42,340 nt of DNA from Bacteroidales bacterium (GCA_017460915.1 JAFUAA010000033.1:1-42340); one strand, 5' to 3'; shown: positions 1 through 9,753, counted from the first letter of the stretch. Notes: generated from the letters alone by a model not told the origin. Numbers and translations are program-made.

Positions 1-549
<549 letters not shown>

Positions 550-597
550 TTCGGCGGGGTTTTTCTTCGGCGAATTTTGCGAATTAAACGAATTGGG

Positions 598-625
598 GTA
601 GAGACGCAAGATTTTGCGTCTCTAC
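598..625. repeat. Perfect 12-bp inverted repeat between gap and the next gene (possible terminator)
   Basis: The arms GTAGAGACGCAA (598-609) and TTGCGTCTCTAC (614-625) flank the loop GATT. The hairpin lies between two convergent genes and is followed on the plus strand by CTTTATTT, so it could end gap transcription. The AGACGCAA/TTGCGTCT type of palindrome is, from memory, a recurrent dispersed repeat in Bacteroidota, so it may be a mobile REP-like sequence rather than a dedicated terminator. Confidence 0.8.
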
Positions 626-667
626 TTTATTTACAATGTAACAGGTATTTTCCCAATGATTTGCCTG

Positions 668-1282
668 TCAATACATAGATAGTAATCCTCTTACAGAAAA
701 ACCGACTTGCTTTTCCTTGCCAATATTAGGTTCAACGATGGTAAAGAAGAACATTCCTGGCATAAAGTCACCAAATGTACGGTCATAAATCCCAGATTCT
801 TCAACTTCATACATTTCAGAATCCAAAAGTTTGAAACCGTAATCACTCACAAAGAACTCTTGATTTGAATTGTTCTTTATTCGCAAGGTGAGAACCAGAT
901 TAATCCCATTGCCAGGAATACGGTTCGTCTTTATATCTCTGACCATAATCTCCACATTATTATTGGCATGAGGAATCGTAATTATATCGCCAGCTGCAAG
1001 TATTCTCATTTCTTCCGACTTTGAATTATTTGCTGTTCCCACTTGCTGGGATGAGTTCAACGAAGTATCCTGTTCTTGTACCTGAGTCGTCTCGTGTTTA
1101 TCGATAGTAGGCTGCTTTTTATCCGAAAAATAACTTCCTAAGACACTGGAAACAAGAAACGCACTCACATATATCAAGGCGACCCTGCCTCGCGATTTAC
1201 ATTTTACTATGGTCGGCTTAAACATTCCCACAACAAATGCCACAAGTGATAATAATGCAACGATTGCGAAAACATATTCCAT
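668..1282 (-). CDS. Membrane-anchored protein with DUF4352-like extracellular domain
   Basis: 204-residue protein of unknown function. Two hydrophobic stretches (about residues 3-20 and 35-51), separated by a basic segment (KCKSRGR), predict two transmembrane helices. A Ser/Gln/Asn-rich linker (about 55-90) follows, then a beta-rich domain (about 92-204) in which alternating hydrophobic residues and a LVLTLRIKNNSNQEFF segment resemble DUF4352/Telokin-like domains of cell-surface proteins. No catalytic motif is visible. The gene is monocistronic and converges on gap. The family assignment is by resemblance only. Confidence 0.7.
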   Translation of the reverse strand: MEYVFAIVALLSLVAFVVGMFKPTIVKCKSRGRVALIYVSAFLVSSVLGSYFSDKKQPTIDKHETTQVQEQDTSLNSSQQVGTANNSKSEEMRILAAGDIITIPHANNNVEIMVRDIKTNRIPGNGINLVLTLRIKNNSNQEFFVSDYGFKLLDSEMYEVEESGIYDRTFGDFMPGMFFFTIVEPNIGKEKQVGFSVRGLLSMY

Positions 1283-1437
1283 TTTATATTCGCCCAGTTA
1301 TATCCCATCAGGCTCGTCGGTTTTAATTAATCTGAACTCGGCAAAGATAATATTAACCATTGAAAACCAGCCTATTGTAGCGTCATATACATTAAGTGAA
1401 TCTTTGCGCAAATTATATGACATTTCTGTCATAGAAT

Positions 1438-1671
1438 TTAAGACATTTTTCGGTTGGCGAGATATTCCGAATAATAGGCAAAGAAGTCATGGCCCAATAT
1501 CTCGCTGATTCTCAACAGCAAATCGGAATAGATGAAACTATGGCCGAGAAGATAATACATGTGTTGGCGCGAATAGTTCATTTGCGAAGCCAGCCAAGTG
1601 GTGATGCGACCTTGGCGTTTCAATTCTTCCTTTATCAGGCGTCCGATATGTGGTGCTTCGTGCGTGGCCAT
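1438..1671 (-). CDS. Small XRE-type helix-turn-helix DNA-binding protein
   Basis: 77 residues from the ATG at 1671. An upstream in-frame extension to 1746 would overlap the preceding gene and has no family support. The body is a helix-turn-helix (IGRLIKEELKRQGRITTWLA, then NYSRQHMYYLLG), and the C-terminus contains ILGHDFFAYYSEYL, typical of a family of about 70 residues common in Bacteroidales. It is probably a transcriptional repressor or antitoxin-like regulator. It starts 35 nt after the DUF3791 gene on the same strand, so the two probably form one transcript and may act as a toxin-antitoxin-like pair (inference). The linker carries the recurrent GCGTGG motif. Confidence 0.8.
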   Translation of the reverse strand: MATHEAPHIGRLIKEELKRQGRITTWLASQMNYSRQHMYYLLGHSFIYSDLLLRISEILGHDFFAYYSEYLANRKMS

Positions 1672-1690
1672 GATGATGATTTTCAAGCAT

Positions 1691-1714
1691 AGAAAAAGCG
1701 TGGAATTATTTCTT
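1691..1714 (+). repeat. GCGTGG motif, copy 1
   Basis: AGAAAAAGCGTGGAATTATT followed by TCTT lies between the DUF3791 and HTH genes. Related sequences occur at 13881-13908 and 19948-19973, each beside small toxin-antitoxin-type or decaying accessory genes. On the gene strand it reads as a CCACGCTTTTT tail. Confidence 0.55.
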
Positions 1715-1873
1715 AAGTGTGTGCATAATGTCGTAGCATTGCTCAATAAGTTTCATGCCCTCATATTGGTCAATGTACTTGAACGAATCCGCTTCCGAAA
1801 GAGCGAACTTCTTCGCAAATTCATTCACCAAGGCAATCGTGTATTCAATGATATTTAATGTCCGTTTCGACAT
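1706..1873 (-). CDS. DUF3791-like small protein
   Basis: A 55-residue open frame with ATG at 1873 and TAA at 1706-1708, short enough to be missed by length-filtered gene callers. The translation begins MSKRTLNIIEYTIALVNEFA and contains the DUF3791-like core FALSEADSFKYIDQYEGMKL followed by IEQCYDIMHTL. DUF3791 proteins are short alpha-helical proteins often found beside toxin-like DUF3990 genes or other small toxin-antitoxin genes. This one lacks the usual C-terminal tail after the HTL motif, so it is near the short end of the family. A TAnnTTTG box sits 25 nt upstream. Its partner is probably the HTH gene immediately downstream. The function is unknown. Confidence 0.72.
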   Translation of the reverse strand: MSKRTLNIIEYTIALVNEFAKKFALSEADSFKYIDQYEGMKLIEQCYDIMHTLKK

Positions 1874-1897
1874 GCTCCATCAATTTACTTCAACACG

Positions 1898-1905
1898 CAA
1901 AAATA
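1898..1905 (-). promoter_or_regulatory. Bacteroidota -7 box for the DUF3791-HTH pair
   Basis: TATTTTTG on the minus strand fits TAnnTTTG, 25 nt before the DUF3791 start. No clear -33 TTTG was seen. Confidence 0.55.
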
Positions 1906-1938
1906 ACAATTTTCCGAAAAACTCACAATTCTTTTGGA

Positions 1939-4197
1939 TTATCTGACAATCATTACCGCCCCCTGCAAATGCAATTTCTCCTCTCCTGCTTCGCCGATAT
2001 ACGTAATATCGGTGATATAGAAATAGGTGCCTTGCGGGCAGTCCATTTTCGTTTGTTTGCTCTTGCCGTCCCATTGGATGAGCGGGTCGTCGGTGTCCCA
2101 AAGGATGTTGCCCCAACGGTTGAAAATCACGGTTTTGGCACCAATTATCAAATTCAAACCCGTCACCTTGGGCTCAAACACATCGTTGTAGCCGTCGCCG
2201 TTGGGCGTAATGACATTGGGCAAGGTGTAGGAAAACGCTTCAATGGGTTCCTCATTGCCAATTCGTACCGCCTTGATGGCGGAATAGTTCACCAAAGGTC
2301 GCATGATGCCTTCCAGCGTGTAATGCCCGAAGGTACGCACATAATAACGATAGGTTTCGTCGCTCTCCACCTCTATGTCGGTGAACTCGAAACCCGTCAG
2401 CGAGGCTATCCTAACGAAATGATTTCCAACCTCCTTGAAGACCTGTGTACTGTCGACGATCCAAGGCACGGCCTCAGTCCACGAAAGATGCGCTTCATTA
2501 TTAGTGCCACTGACCGACAGCATCACCGCAGATGCCGTTGCGCTCTCACCCATCGGCTGCTGCTGAGCATCGTGCATCTCCACCTTATATAATAAGGCGT
2601 TTGCCTCCGCCAAGTCGACATTGACATCGAGGAAGGTCGTGTCTGCACCTTCGTAAACGACGGAAGTCTCGCCGCCAAGGGTTCGTTTCAAGATATATGA
2701 AAAAGGCCCAACATATTGTTCGTCAATCTCTTTTGGCTTTGCCCAAGCGGCAATGACATGCCCCGAAGCCAAATCGATGCTGTCGTTGCTGACATGGGTT
2801 ATCAGCGGACTGTCGTTCTTCAGCTCCACACAAGCCGCATCGCTCACAATGCTCAAAGCACCATCGGGGAACTGCGCCAAAATGCGATATTCGTAGGAAA
2901 CGCCTTGAGAAAGATTGACATCGTTATAGGAAGTCGCGGAAACATCATTCAAAGTGGCAATCAACTGATATCCAGCACGAATACCCGTTTCGCAAGGTTC
3001 AGGATCGTAGCCATCGCAGCCCGCCTTGCGATAGACGAGCAAAGCCACAGCATTGGGACAAGGATAATGCGACCATGTCAAAGTCGCATCATGGCCGTGC
3101 ATCTCAGCGGCAAGGTTTTGCACCTTTGGCCCCATCACATTGATGGTCACCGTTTTCACATTGGTCAAGCTGACAGGTGAGCCGTCGTCCTTGGCGTGCA
3201 CCACCACCTGATAAGGCGTATTGCGGATGTGTGCATAGACCGTATTCCACAAGAACTCCATCTGTGGCTGCATCCCAAAAGCTGACTCGGGGGTGAGTAT
3301 CGCAGGACTCACCGCCACCTCAAACGGCGCACCAGAAGCGGTCAGAGTGACATTGTCGCCATCGGGGTCTGAGGAAGAAATGATGAAATCGAGTTGCTCG
3401 CCCGCTACGAGACAATATGGGTCATCGCAATGGATTTGAGGCAGGTCGTTGTCGCAAGCGGAGACCAATATCTGCATATCGCGGATGACAGAACCGATTT
3501 TCACGCCATGACGCCATTCCTCGACGATGAAAGCCACGTTATACTCACCTTGCAGCATAGGATTCTCCCAACGCAGTTCACCCGTAATAGGGTCAATTTC
3601 AAATGACTGCGAAGCTTGAGGATAGGTGTAGCCAGCGATGTCCATGCCATTCATTCCCTTGCAAGGCACCAGCCGATAACTGAGGCTGTCGCCATCGGGG
3701 TCGTAGGCTGAGGGATTGTGCAAAAACAATTTTCCCACGCAGCCTCGGTCCAAGGGTGCATTGAGGAGCTGCACCGAATTATTGTAGCCCAAGAACGGAT
3801 TGATGACCAATTCCGTTTCGACATACATCGGCACCATCACCGAATTGGGCACATTGACGACACCATAATTGCGGTTGGCGTCTTCCATGCTAATGGAGTA
3901 AGTGCCTGAAGATGAATAAGTATGTATAGCCTGATAATGATTCACCACGCAATCGTCACCCAAATTCTGCCAATTGATACGGGGAATGTATTCCTCCGCA
4001 CCGTCGCCCCATTTGACGTAGAGCGAATCGCGCTGGTCCCAGGCTGCATTGGGCACGTTGTAGGTCGTGAGCGTAAACTCGTAGACATTGCCGCCGAGCC
4101 AAGTGTAGGTAATCTCGGCCGCACGCTGGTGCGTTGCCCTCGCGGTGAAGACGAAGCAGAACAACAAACCTAATATGAGCAACAGTTTACGCTTCAT
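1939..4197 (-). CDS. Large secreted protein with gliding motility-associated (CHU_C) C-terminal sorting domain
   Basis: 752 residues. A signal peptide (KRKLLLILGLLFCFVFTARA) directs Sec export. The body contains beta-sandwich modules: an N-terminal region with VYEFTLTTYN and a cadherin/PKD-like stretch (YDPDGDSLSYRLVPCKG, SSSDPDGDNVTL), then fibronectin type III-like repeats (about 370-640, e.g. ATSYNDVNLSQGVSYEYRI). The last about 90 residues form a CHU_C domain, with NVITPNGDGYNDVF, IFNRWGNILWD, WDGKSK and the final LHLQGAVMIVR, which is the type B export signal of T9SS. It is therefore predicted to be exported through the outer membrane and surface-attached or released. The ligand or role is unknown. 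It is intact, monocistronic and preceded by a -7 box. Confidence 0.9.
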   Translation of the reverse strand: MKRKLLLILGLLFCFVFTARATHQRAAEITYTWLGGNVYEFTLTTYNVPNAAWDQRDSLYVKWGDGAEEYIPRINWQNLGDDCVVNHYQAIHTYSSSGTYSISMEDANRNYGVVNVPNSVMVPMYVETELVINPFLGYNNSVQLLNAPLDRGCVGKLFLHNPSAYDPDGDSLSYRLVPCKGMNGMDIAGYTYPQASQSFEIDPITGELRWENPMLQGEYNVAFIVEEWRHGVKIGSVIRDMQILVSACDNDLPQIHCDDPYCLVAGEQLDFIISSSDPDGDNVTLTASGAPFEVAVSPAILTPESAFGMQPQMEFLWNTVYAHIRNTPYQVVVHAKDDGSPVSLTNVKTVTINVMGPKVQNLAAEMHGHDATLTWSHYPCPNAVALLVYRKAGCDGYDPEPCETGIRAGYQLIATLNDVSATSYNDVNLSQGVSYEYRILAQFPDGALSIVSDAACVELKNDSPLITHVSNDSIDLASGHVIAAWAKPKEIDEQYVGPFSYILKRTLGGETSVVYEGADTTFLDVNVDLAEANALLYKVEMHDAQQQPMGESATASAVMLSVSGTNNEAHLSWTEAVPWIVDSTQVFKEVGNHFVRIASLTGFEFTDIEVESDETYRYYVRTFGHYTLEGIMRPLVNYSAIKAVRIGNEEPIEAFSYTLPNVITPNGDGYNDVFEPKVTGLNLIIGAKTVIFNRWGNILWDTDDPLIQWDGKSKQTKMDCPQGTYFYITDITYIGEAGEEKLHLQGAVMIVR

Positions 4198-4218
4198 AAG
4201 TCCTAATCAATGAAACTG

Positions 4219-4226
4219 CAAATGTA
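4219..4226 (-). promoter_or_regulatory. -7 box for the CHU_C protein gene
   Basis: TACATTTG on the minus strand, 22 nt upstream of the start codon, fits TAnnTTTG. Confidence 0.5.
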
Positions 4227-4251
4227 GCAATTTTTCAGATACCACAAAAAA

Positions 4252-4276
4252 GCATCCGCAACAAAGTTACGGATGC
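4252..4276 (-). terminator. Rho-independent-type terminator after mscL
   Basis: On the minus strand GCATCCG (4276-4270) pairs with CGGATGC (4258-4252). The stem extends inward through TAAC/GTTG, the loop is TTT, and TTTTTTGTGG follows. It lies about 25 nt past the mscL stop. Confidence 0.8.
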
Positions 4277-4299
4277 CTTTTCATTTTGTAAGCCTAAAA

Positions 4300-4725
4300 T
4301 CACTTGTTCTTCAGCAAATCGCGGATTTCGGCGAGGAGTTCCTCTTGGGTCGGTCCGGCGGGAGCGGCAGGGGTCTCGGGCTCTGGCTCGGGTTGTCTCT
4401 TCAGCTTGTTGATGCCCTTGATGACCAAGAAGATCGAGAAGGCGATGATGATGAAGTCGAAGACGACTTGCAGGAAGTTGCCCCAAGTGAGGCAAAGCTC
4501 GGGTTTCACCACGTTTTCGCCTTCCATGACGGCTTCGCGGATGACCCATTTCCAATCGGTGAAGTTGAGTCCACCCGTGATGGCACCGATGAGCGGCATG
4601 ATGATATCAGACACCAAAGAACTGACGATTTTGCCGAATGCGCCGCCGATGACCACACCGACAGCCATGTCCATGACGTTGCCCTTCATGGCAAACTCCT
4701 TGAATTCTTGCATAAATTTACCCAT
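4300..4725 (-). CDS. mscL: Large-conductance mechanosensitive channel MscL
   Basis: A 141-residue inner-membrane pentameric channel that opens under membrane tension to release solutes during hypo-osmotic shock. The N-terminus MGKFMQEFKEFAMKGNVMDM and the TM1 pore segment AVGVVIGGAFGKIVSSLVSD are diagnostic. A periplasmic loop follows, then TM2 (about 83-103, VVFDFIIIAFSIFLVIKGIN). The C-terminal tail ends in a helical bundle (EELLAEIRDLLKNK), with a Pro/Ala/Glu-rich linker before it. The length is typical. It is a stand-alone gene with its own -7 box and terminator. Nothing unusual was seen. Confidence 0.97.
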   Translation of the reverse strand: MGKFMQEFKEFAMKGNVMDMAVGVVIGGAFGKIVSSLVSDIIMPLIGAITGGLNFTDWKWVIREAVMEGENVVKPELCLTWGNFLQVVFDFIIIAFSIFLVIKGINKLKRQPEPEPETPAAPAGPTQEELLAEIRDLLKNK

Positions 4726-4756
4726 AGTTGTAAGATTTAAAGGTTAAACATTGATG

Positions 4757-4764
4757 CAAAAGTA
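4757..4764 (-). promoter_or_regulatory. -7 box for mscL
   Basis: TACTTTTG on the minus strand, 32 nt upstream of the mscL ATG, fits TAnnTTTG. Confidence 0.55.
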
Positions 4765-4841
4765 GGAAATTTTTTAATTCGACGACACGAAGTGAGTCAA
4801 TAAATCAAATTGGTGCAAGAAAAAAGTTGAGAAAAGCAGCA

Positions 4842-6416
4842 TTAAAACTCCGAAGTGAAATGGAACTCGATGTCGGGATATTTCTCCATCGCCATTTGTA
4901 AGGCGTAGGGCGACTCGGCGAGGAACACGTCGCGACCGTCTTTGTCCTCAGCCAAATTCATGCCCTTACGTATCTTGAAATCAGCGAGTTGTGCATCGTT
5001 TTTGCTGGTAATCCAAGCGGTTTTGTAGAGCGAAATCGGCTCGTAGCGGCAGGAAGCGTTGTACTCGTGCAGCAGGCGGTATTGAATCACCTCAAACTGC
5101 AACTCGCCCACCGTGCCGATGATTTTTCGTCCTGTCATCTTGCCCGTAAAGAGTTGTGCCACACCCTCATCAGTAAGTTGTTCCAAGCCCTTGGCCAGCT
5201 GCTTAGACTTCATCGGGTCGGCGTTTTCCACATAGCGGAACTGTTCGGGCGAGAAACTCGGAATGCCCTTGTAGTTCAGGATTTCTCCCTCGGTCAGGGT
5301 GTCGCCAATCTTGAAATTGCCGGCATCGTAAAGACCCACGATGTCGCCAGGATAGGCCTCTTCAAGCACGGATTTCTTCTGCGCCATGAAAGCCGTCGGG
5401 TTGGAGAACTTCAACTCGCGGCGTTGGCGCACGTGGAAATAGTTCTTGTTGCGCTCGAAGCGACCCGACACCACGCGCACGAAGGCGATGCGGTCGCGGT
5501 GGTTGGGATCCATGTTGGCGTGAATCTTAAACACAAAGCCTGTAAACTTCTCCTCCGTCGGCTCGATGCGACGCTCTGCCGTGTCGCGACCGATGGGCGT
5601 AGGTGCAATCTCAATGAAACAATCCAACAGTTCTTTCACGCCAAAATTGTTCAAGGCCGAGCCGAAAAACACGGGACAAATGTCACCGTTCAAGTAGGCT
5701 TCTCTTGTAAAATTATCGTAAACGCCTTGCACGAGTTCGGTCTCGTTGCGCAAAGTCTCGGCGTCCTCACCAATCATCTTGTCCAACTCAGGGTTATTCA
5801 TATCGTCGAAAGCGATGCCTTCCGTAATGTGCTGTTTGTCAGAATTGAAAAGATAAAGGCTCTTGTCGTAGATGCTGTAAACGCCCTTGAACTTCGGCCC
5901 CATATTGATAGGCCAACTCAGCGGCGTGAGCTTCAGATTCAACTTCTGCTCGATTTCGTCCAAAAGCTCAAAGGCATCTTTGCCAGGACGGTCCATCTTA
6001 TTGACAAACACGATGATAGGTGTGTTGCGCATACGACACACCTCGACCAATTTCTCCGTTTGCGACTCAACGCCTTTGGCCGCATCAATGACCACGATGA
6101 CGCTATCCACGGCCGTCAAAGTACGGAAAGTGTCCTCGGCAAAATCCTTGTGGCCAGGCGTATCCAAGATATTGACTTTGATGTCTTTATAGTCAAAACC
6201 CATCACCGAAGTGGCAACCGAGATGCCGCGTTGCCGCTCGATTTCCATCCAGTCGGAAGTGGCGGTTTTCTTGATTTTGTTCGACTTCACGGCACCGGCC
6301 ACCTGGATGGCACCGCCGTAAAGCAGCAGTTTTTCGGTCAAAGTGGTCTTACCCGCATCGGGGTGGCTGACGATGGCGAAAGTCCTACGTCTGTTGATTT
6401 CATCTATAAACGACAT
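4842..6416 (-). CDS. prfC: Peptide chain release factor 3 (RF3 GTPase)
   Basis: A 524-residue translational GTPase that recycles RF1/RF2 from the ribosome after termination. The G1 P-loop [15 protein letters not shown] (residues about 17-31), G3 [12 protein letters not shown] and G4 NKMDR are present. The switch I segment around [19 protein letters not shown] is RF3-like. Domain II (about 290-390) and the RF3 C-terminal domain ([20 protein letters not shown]) follow, and the length is normal. It is divergent from the downstream DMT transporter, with tRNA-Asp between them. A very long open frame on the opposite strand is an artefact of codon bias. Confidence 0.97.
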   Translation of the reverse strand: MSFIDEINRRRTFAIVSHPDAGKTTLTEKLLLYGGAIQVAGAVKSNKIKKTATSDWMEIERQRGISVATSVMGFDYKDIKVNILDTPGHKDFAEDTFRTLTAVDSVIVVIDAAKGVESQTEKLVEVCRMRNTPIIVFVNKMDRPGKDAFELLDEIEQKLNLKLTPLSWPINMGPKFKGVYSIYDKSLYLFNSDKQHITEGIAFDDMNNPELDKMIGEDAETLRNETELVQGVYDNFTREAYLNGDICPVFFGSALNNFGVKELLDCFIEIAPTPIGRDTAERRIEPTEEKFTGFVFKIHANMDPNHRDRIAFVRVVSGRFERNKNYFHVRQRRELKFSNPTAFMAQKKSVLEEAYPGDIVGLYDAGNFKIGDTLTEGEILNYKGIPSFSPEQFRYVENADPMKSKQLAKGLEQLTDEGVAQLFTGKMTGRKIIGTVGELQFEVIQYRLLHEYNASCRYEPISLYKTAWITSKNDAQLADFKIRKGMNLAEDKDGRDVFLAESPYALQMAMEKYPDIEFHFTSEF

Positions 6417-6483
6417 ATCTCACTCGTTTTCAACAATTTATTATAAAAACAAAAGCGCAGGTCTTTTGGACTTGCGCTCCTTG

Positions 6484-6558
6484 CGGTCCGGACGAGACTC
6501 GAACTCGCGACCTCCTGCGTGACAGGCAGGCATTCTAACCAAACTGAACTACCGGACC
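6484..6558 (-). tRNA. tRNA-Asp (GTC anticodon)
   Basis: Cloverleaf on the minus strand. The acceptor stem GGTCCGG (6558-6552) pairs with CCGGACC, with discriminator G at 6484. The D arm contains AGTTCAGTTTGGTTAGA. The anticodon stem CCTGC/GCAGG encloses the loop CTGTCAC (anticodon GTC). The T arm is GCGAG-TTCGAGT-CTCGT. No 3' CCA is encoded. Confidence 0.96.
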
Positions 6559-6738
6559 AGCCTGAAAAAGAACTCTATTGCTTTGCTTTGCGGGTGCAAA
6601 AGTACAACCTTTTTTGAAACTGACAAGCATTTTTCTTCATTTTTTTGATTTATTTTTGACTACTTTTTGTATTATATTGATTATTAAGTTTTTACAAAAA
6701 GCAATATTTTACTAGAATTATCCATAGAAATAATTCCG

Positions 6739-6746
6739 TACTTTTG
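6739..6746 (+). promoter_or_regulatory. -7 box for the DMT transporter gene
   Basis: TACTTTTG fits TAnnTTTG and lies 23 nt upstream of the ATG at 6770. Confidence 0.6.
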
Positions 6747-6769
6747 CGCCGCTTTTTCAGACCACAAAA

Positions 6770-7684
6770 ATGAACAAAATAACTACCAACAAGAAAGTTT
6801 TCGGCACCATCAGCGGCATCCTGGCCGCCATTTTCTACGGCACCAACCCACTGGGCGCGCTCAAGCTCTATGAACAAGGTATGAACACCAATTCGGTGCT
6901 GTTTTGTCGCTTCGGGATGGCATGGATCATCATCACCGCCATCCTGCTCATCAGGAAAGAGAACCTGAAAGTCAGCAAGCGCGATTTCGGCACTTTAACG
7001 GCGTTGGGACTGCTTTTCATCGCCTCTTCGATGACGCTGTACTCCAGTTTCAAATACATCGCGGCGGGCGTGGCCTCCACCCTGCTGTTCTCCTATCCCA
7101 TCATGACTGCGGTTATGATGTCAGTGCTATTCAAGGAAAAAACGACGCTAAAAACCGTCTTGGCCATCATCCTTTCGCTGGCGGGCGTACTCCTATTATA
7201 TTGGAGCGACTCGGGCGGTACGCTGAACACCACGGGAGTTATCCTGGTGCTGGTTTCGGCTCTCACCTACGCCATTTACATTATCGTGGTCAACCGCTGT
7301 CCATTGGAAATGTCGTCGTTCAAAATCAACTTCTATGTAATTGGCTATTGCACCCTCGGAATGGCCGTATTTGCCTGGATTACAGGAGATTCATTGCGAC
7401 TGCCACAAAATGCAACAAGTTGGTTCTACGCCACTTGGCTTGCCGTCGTGCCCGCCACTTTGTCGTTGGTGCTGATGGTTTACGCCTCAAAATATGTCGG
7501 CGCAACGCCTACCGCCATCTTGGGTGCCTTGGAGCCTTTGACAGCCGTGCTCATCGGCATTTTCGTCTTCAACGAACCATTTGGATTGCATTTGGCCATC
7601 GGTATCGCCTTGATTCTCTCGGCGGTCATCATCACGGCCTACTCGCCCAAACCGACCCCAAAGGCACCATCCGACAAGTCATAG
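6770..7684 (+). CDS. EamA/DMT-superfamily transporter
   Basis: A 304-residue inner-membrane protein with about ten hydrophobic segments in two EamA repeats (about residues 10-145 and 155-295). It begins GTISGILAAIFYGTNPLGAL. The second repeat has YAIYIIVVNRCPLEMSS and ends with GALEPLTAVLIGIFVFNEPF, the typical EamA signature near the last helices. Such proteins export or import small metabolites, amino acids or nucleotide precursors; the substrate cannot be read from the sequence. The start is the ATG at 6770. Its last 46 nt overlap the 3' end of comEC on the opposite strand. Confidence 0.92.
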   Translation: MNKITTNKKVFGTISGILAAIFYGTNPLGALKLYEQGMNTNSVLFCRFGMAWIIITAILLIRKENLKVSKRDFGTLTALGLLFIASSMTLYSSFKYIAAGVASTLLFSYPIMTAVMMSVLFKEKTTLKTVLAIILSLAGVLLLYWSDSGGTLNTTGVILVLVSALTYAIYIIVVNRCPLEMSSFKINFYVIGYCTLGMAVFAWITGDSLRLPQNATSWFYATWLAVVPATLSLVLMVYASKYVGATPTAILGALEPLTAVLIGIFVFNEPFGLHLAIGIALILSAVIITAYSPKPTPKAPSDKS

Positions 7685-9747
7685 ACTGGAAGTTGCTTTT
7701 CGGCCGCCTGAACCATCCATCTTTCGGCCAAATAACGCGGGACGGAACCGTCAATAAGCAACGTTTTGGCCTCATAGATATTGGCAACAGACTGTACATC
7801 AGGATTTTGCTTTCCACGAACCAAAACATAGTCGACAGGCAAACGATACGACAAACTATCGCTCAAACGGGTATCGTCCCACAAAGCCAGCAATTTCCCT
7901 CCATAGGAAATCAAGTCCGATTTCTTGCAAAGATAATCACACGAGAAATCTTCCTCAAAACCAACGACTTGCGGATGCGACGACAGATACTGTTTGACCC
8001 AAGCGCCTTTCAAACTGTAATCGACGATTGATTCGTCGGCCATCAAAGCCGAATCGGCCAAAAGGACATGGTCGCCGCCACTGACGAAATCGACGGCCGT
8101 GTGGTTACGCACGCTGAAAAACGTCATCCCTTGTTGCGAATCCGTGGCATACAACCGCACCGTGACCGAAGCCATCACGACGAGCAAACAAGAGAGCATA
8201 GCAATGAATAGCCCTCGTTTTTGCAACGAGACCGTCAACAACAGCAAAACAAAAGCCAACAGCAAAAAGGCGAACTCCAAATCACTGATGTACAACCCTT
8301 TAATAATAGAAAATGGCAAACTCTCAATTCTGGCCACCACCCAATTCATCACATACACCGCGCCCCAAACCATATAGCCAACCAGCGTGTTCAGGTATGG
8401 AATCCACGAAACCAGAAGCAAAACCATTCCGCTGATGACCACGATGAAACTAATCGGCGTCATAAACAGGTTGGAGAGCCAGAAATAAGTCGTGAACTGG
8501 TTGAAATAGAACAAGGTAAACGGTATCGTCGCAATTTGTGCCGCCAGTGCCACGGCCGTGATTTCCCAGGCCTTGTCGAGAAGTTTGTTCTTGACATACA
8601 GCAAGTTGTAAATCGGCCTTTGCAACACCACAATACCCACAACGGCCGAATATGAGAGCAGGAATCCGATTTCGAACAAATTGTTCGGGTTGATGCAAAG
8701 CAAAATGAACGCCGATGCCGCAATCGAATTGATAATAAACCCTTTGCGACGAATCATCTCACCAACAATGACGAAAGTAATCATCAAGGCGGAGCGTAGG
8801 ATGGACGGCGACAGTCCCGCAATGAGGGCGTAGAACCAAATCAAAGCGAGCAGCAAAGCCTGTTTCAAGGTCTTTTGCCACTTTTTGCGGTTGAGGAAGC
8901 CCAACAAAAACGAAGCCAGCAGATAGATGATGCCGACGTGCATACCCGACACGCAAAGGATGTGCATCGAGCCTGCCGCCACATAATTCTTGCGCACTTC
9001 GTCGGCCAGGTTGTCGTCATAGCCGAGCAAAATGGCCGCTGCCACGCCAAACTCGTTGTCGCTCAATCCACTGCGTTGCAGCGAAGCGAGCAGCACATCG
9101 CGAAAACGACAGGAAAAAGCGTAAATCGGGTTGGCATTGTTCACCTGCAAATCCAGCCAATCGCCATCCTTCAGATAAACCTGTCCCGAAATGCCTTTCC
9201 GCATCAGATAGACCCGATAGTCGAATTCACCAGGGTTCTTCGGCCCGCTCACCTCGCGAATCGGGGCGGGAAGGGCAATCAAGTCGCCATATTTCAAGGG
9301 AAACATCGTATCCGACTTCTGGAAATACGCCATCACCTTGCCAGAAACGGGCCGCGAAGGCATGCTGTCGCCAAACTGGTACTCCAAAGTCAATACCGTT
9401 CGGATGGAATTGGGGCGCTCGGTGGGATAATCATACACCCTCGCCACATAATAAGTAGTGTCATTTTCAAAATTCCTGAAATACGCCTTTTGCACCTCCG
9501 CCCGATGCACTTGCGTCATCGCATAGCCTGCCAATAGGAAGTAGCACGACATCATCACACCAAACAGCCAACTTTGGCGCTGGCGCTCTAAAGTCGATGA
9601 CGAAATGATGGCGAAAACGAAAATCAGTAGCCCAGCCACACCCTGAATCAACGGCGGCCAATCCCAAGGCAGACAAACGCAACACCAAATGCCCAAGGCA
9701 AAAGGAATCAGCATTCTGACGAAGGGATATTTGCTCCAATCGGACAT
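7639..9747 (-). CDS. comEC: ComEC/Rec2 family competence membrane protein
   Basis: 702-residue polytopic membrane protein. After N-terminal helices comes a DUF4131-like soluble region (about 60-190). The Competence domain then has the typical IRPSILRS-like motif (LSPSILRSALMITFV), HILCVSGMHVGIIYLL and many transmembrane segments (about 225-520). ComEC homologues form the inner-membrane channel for single-stranded DNA uptake. The C-terminal about 170 residues form a shortened region in place of a full metallo-beta-lactamase domain, and no HxHxDH motif is visible, as in other Bacteroidota copies. It is the last gene of the surE-orf84-lpxB-comEC transcript, starting 6 nt after lpxB. Confidence 0.92.
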   Translation of the reverse strand: MSDWSKYPFVRMLIPFALGIWCCVCLPWDWPPLIQGVAGLLIFVFAIISSSTLERQRQSWLFGVMMSCYFLLAGYAMTQVHRAEVQKAYFRNFENDTTYYVARVYDYPTERPNSIRTVLTLEYQFGDSMPSRPVSGKVMAYFQKSDTMFPLKYGDLIALPAPIREVSGPKNPGEFDYRVYLMRKGISGQVYLKDGDWLDLQVNNANPIYAFSCRFRDVLLASLQRSGLSDNEFGVAAAILLGYDDNLADEVRKNYVAAGSMHILCVSGMHVGIIYLLASFLLGFLNRKKWQKTLKQALLLALIWFYALIAGLSPSILRSALMITFVIVGEMIRRKGFIINSIAASAFILLCINPNNLFEIGFLLSYSAVVGIVVLQRPIYNLLYVKNKLLDKAWEITAVALAAQIATIPFTLFYFNQFTTYFWLSNLFMTPISFIVVISGMVLLLVSWIPYLNTLVGYMVWGAVYVMNWVVARIESLPFSIIKGLYISDLEFAFLLLAFVLLLLTVSLQKRGLFIAMLSCLLVVMASVTVRLYATDSQQGMTFFSVRNHTAVDFVSGGDHVLLADSALMADESIVDYSLKGAWVKQYLSSHPQVVGFEEDFSCDYLCKKSDLISYGGKLLALWDDTRLSDSLSYRLPVDYVLVRGKQNPDVQSVANIYEAKTLLIDGSVPRYLAERWMVQAAEKQLPVYDLSDGAFGVGLGE

Positions 9748-9753
9748 AACAGA

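Noticed and set aside
4989-6446. 485-codon open frame opposite prfC
   Set aside because: It runs antisense to a clear RF3 gene with all its motifs; codon bias of the real gene leaves the opposite strand open.
6904-8031. 375-codon plus-strand frame across the transporter and comEC ends
   Set aside because: Overlaps the DMT gene in another frame and the comEC gene on the other strand; composition is atypical.
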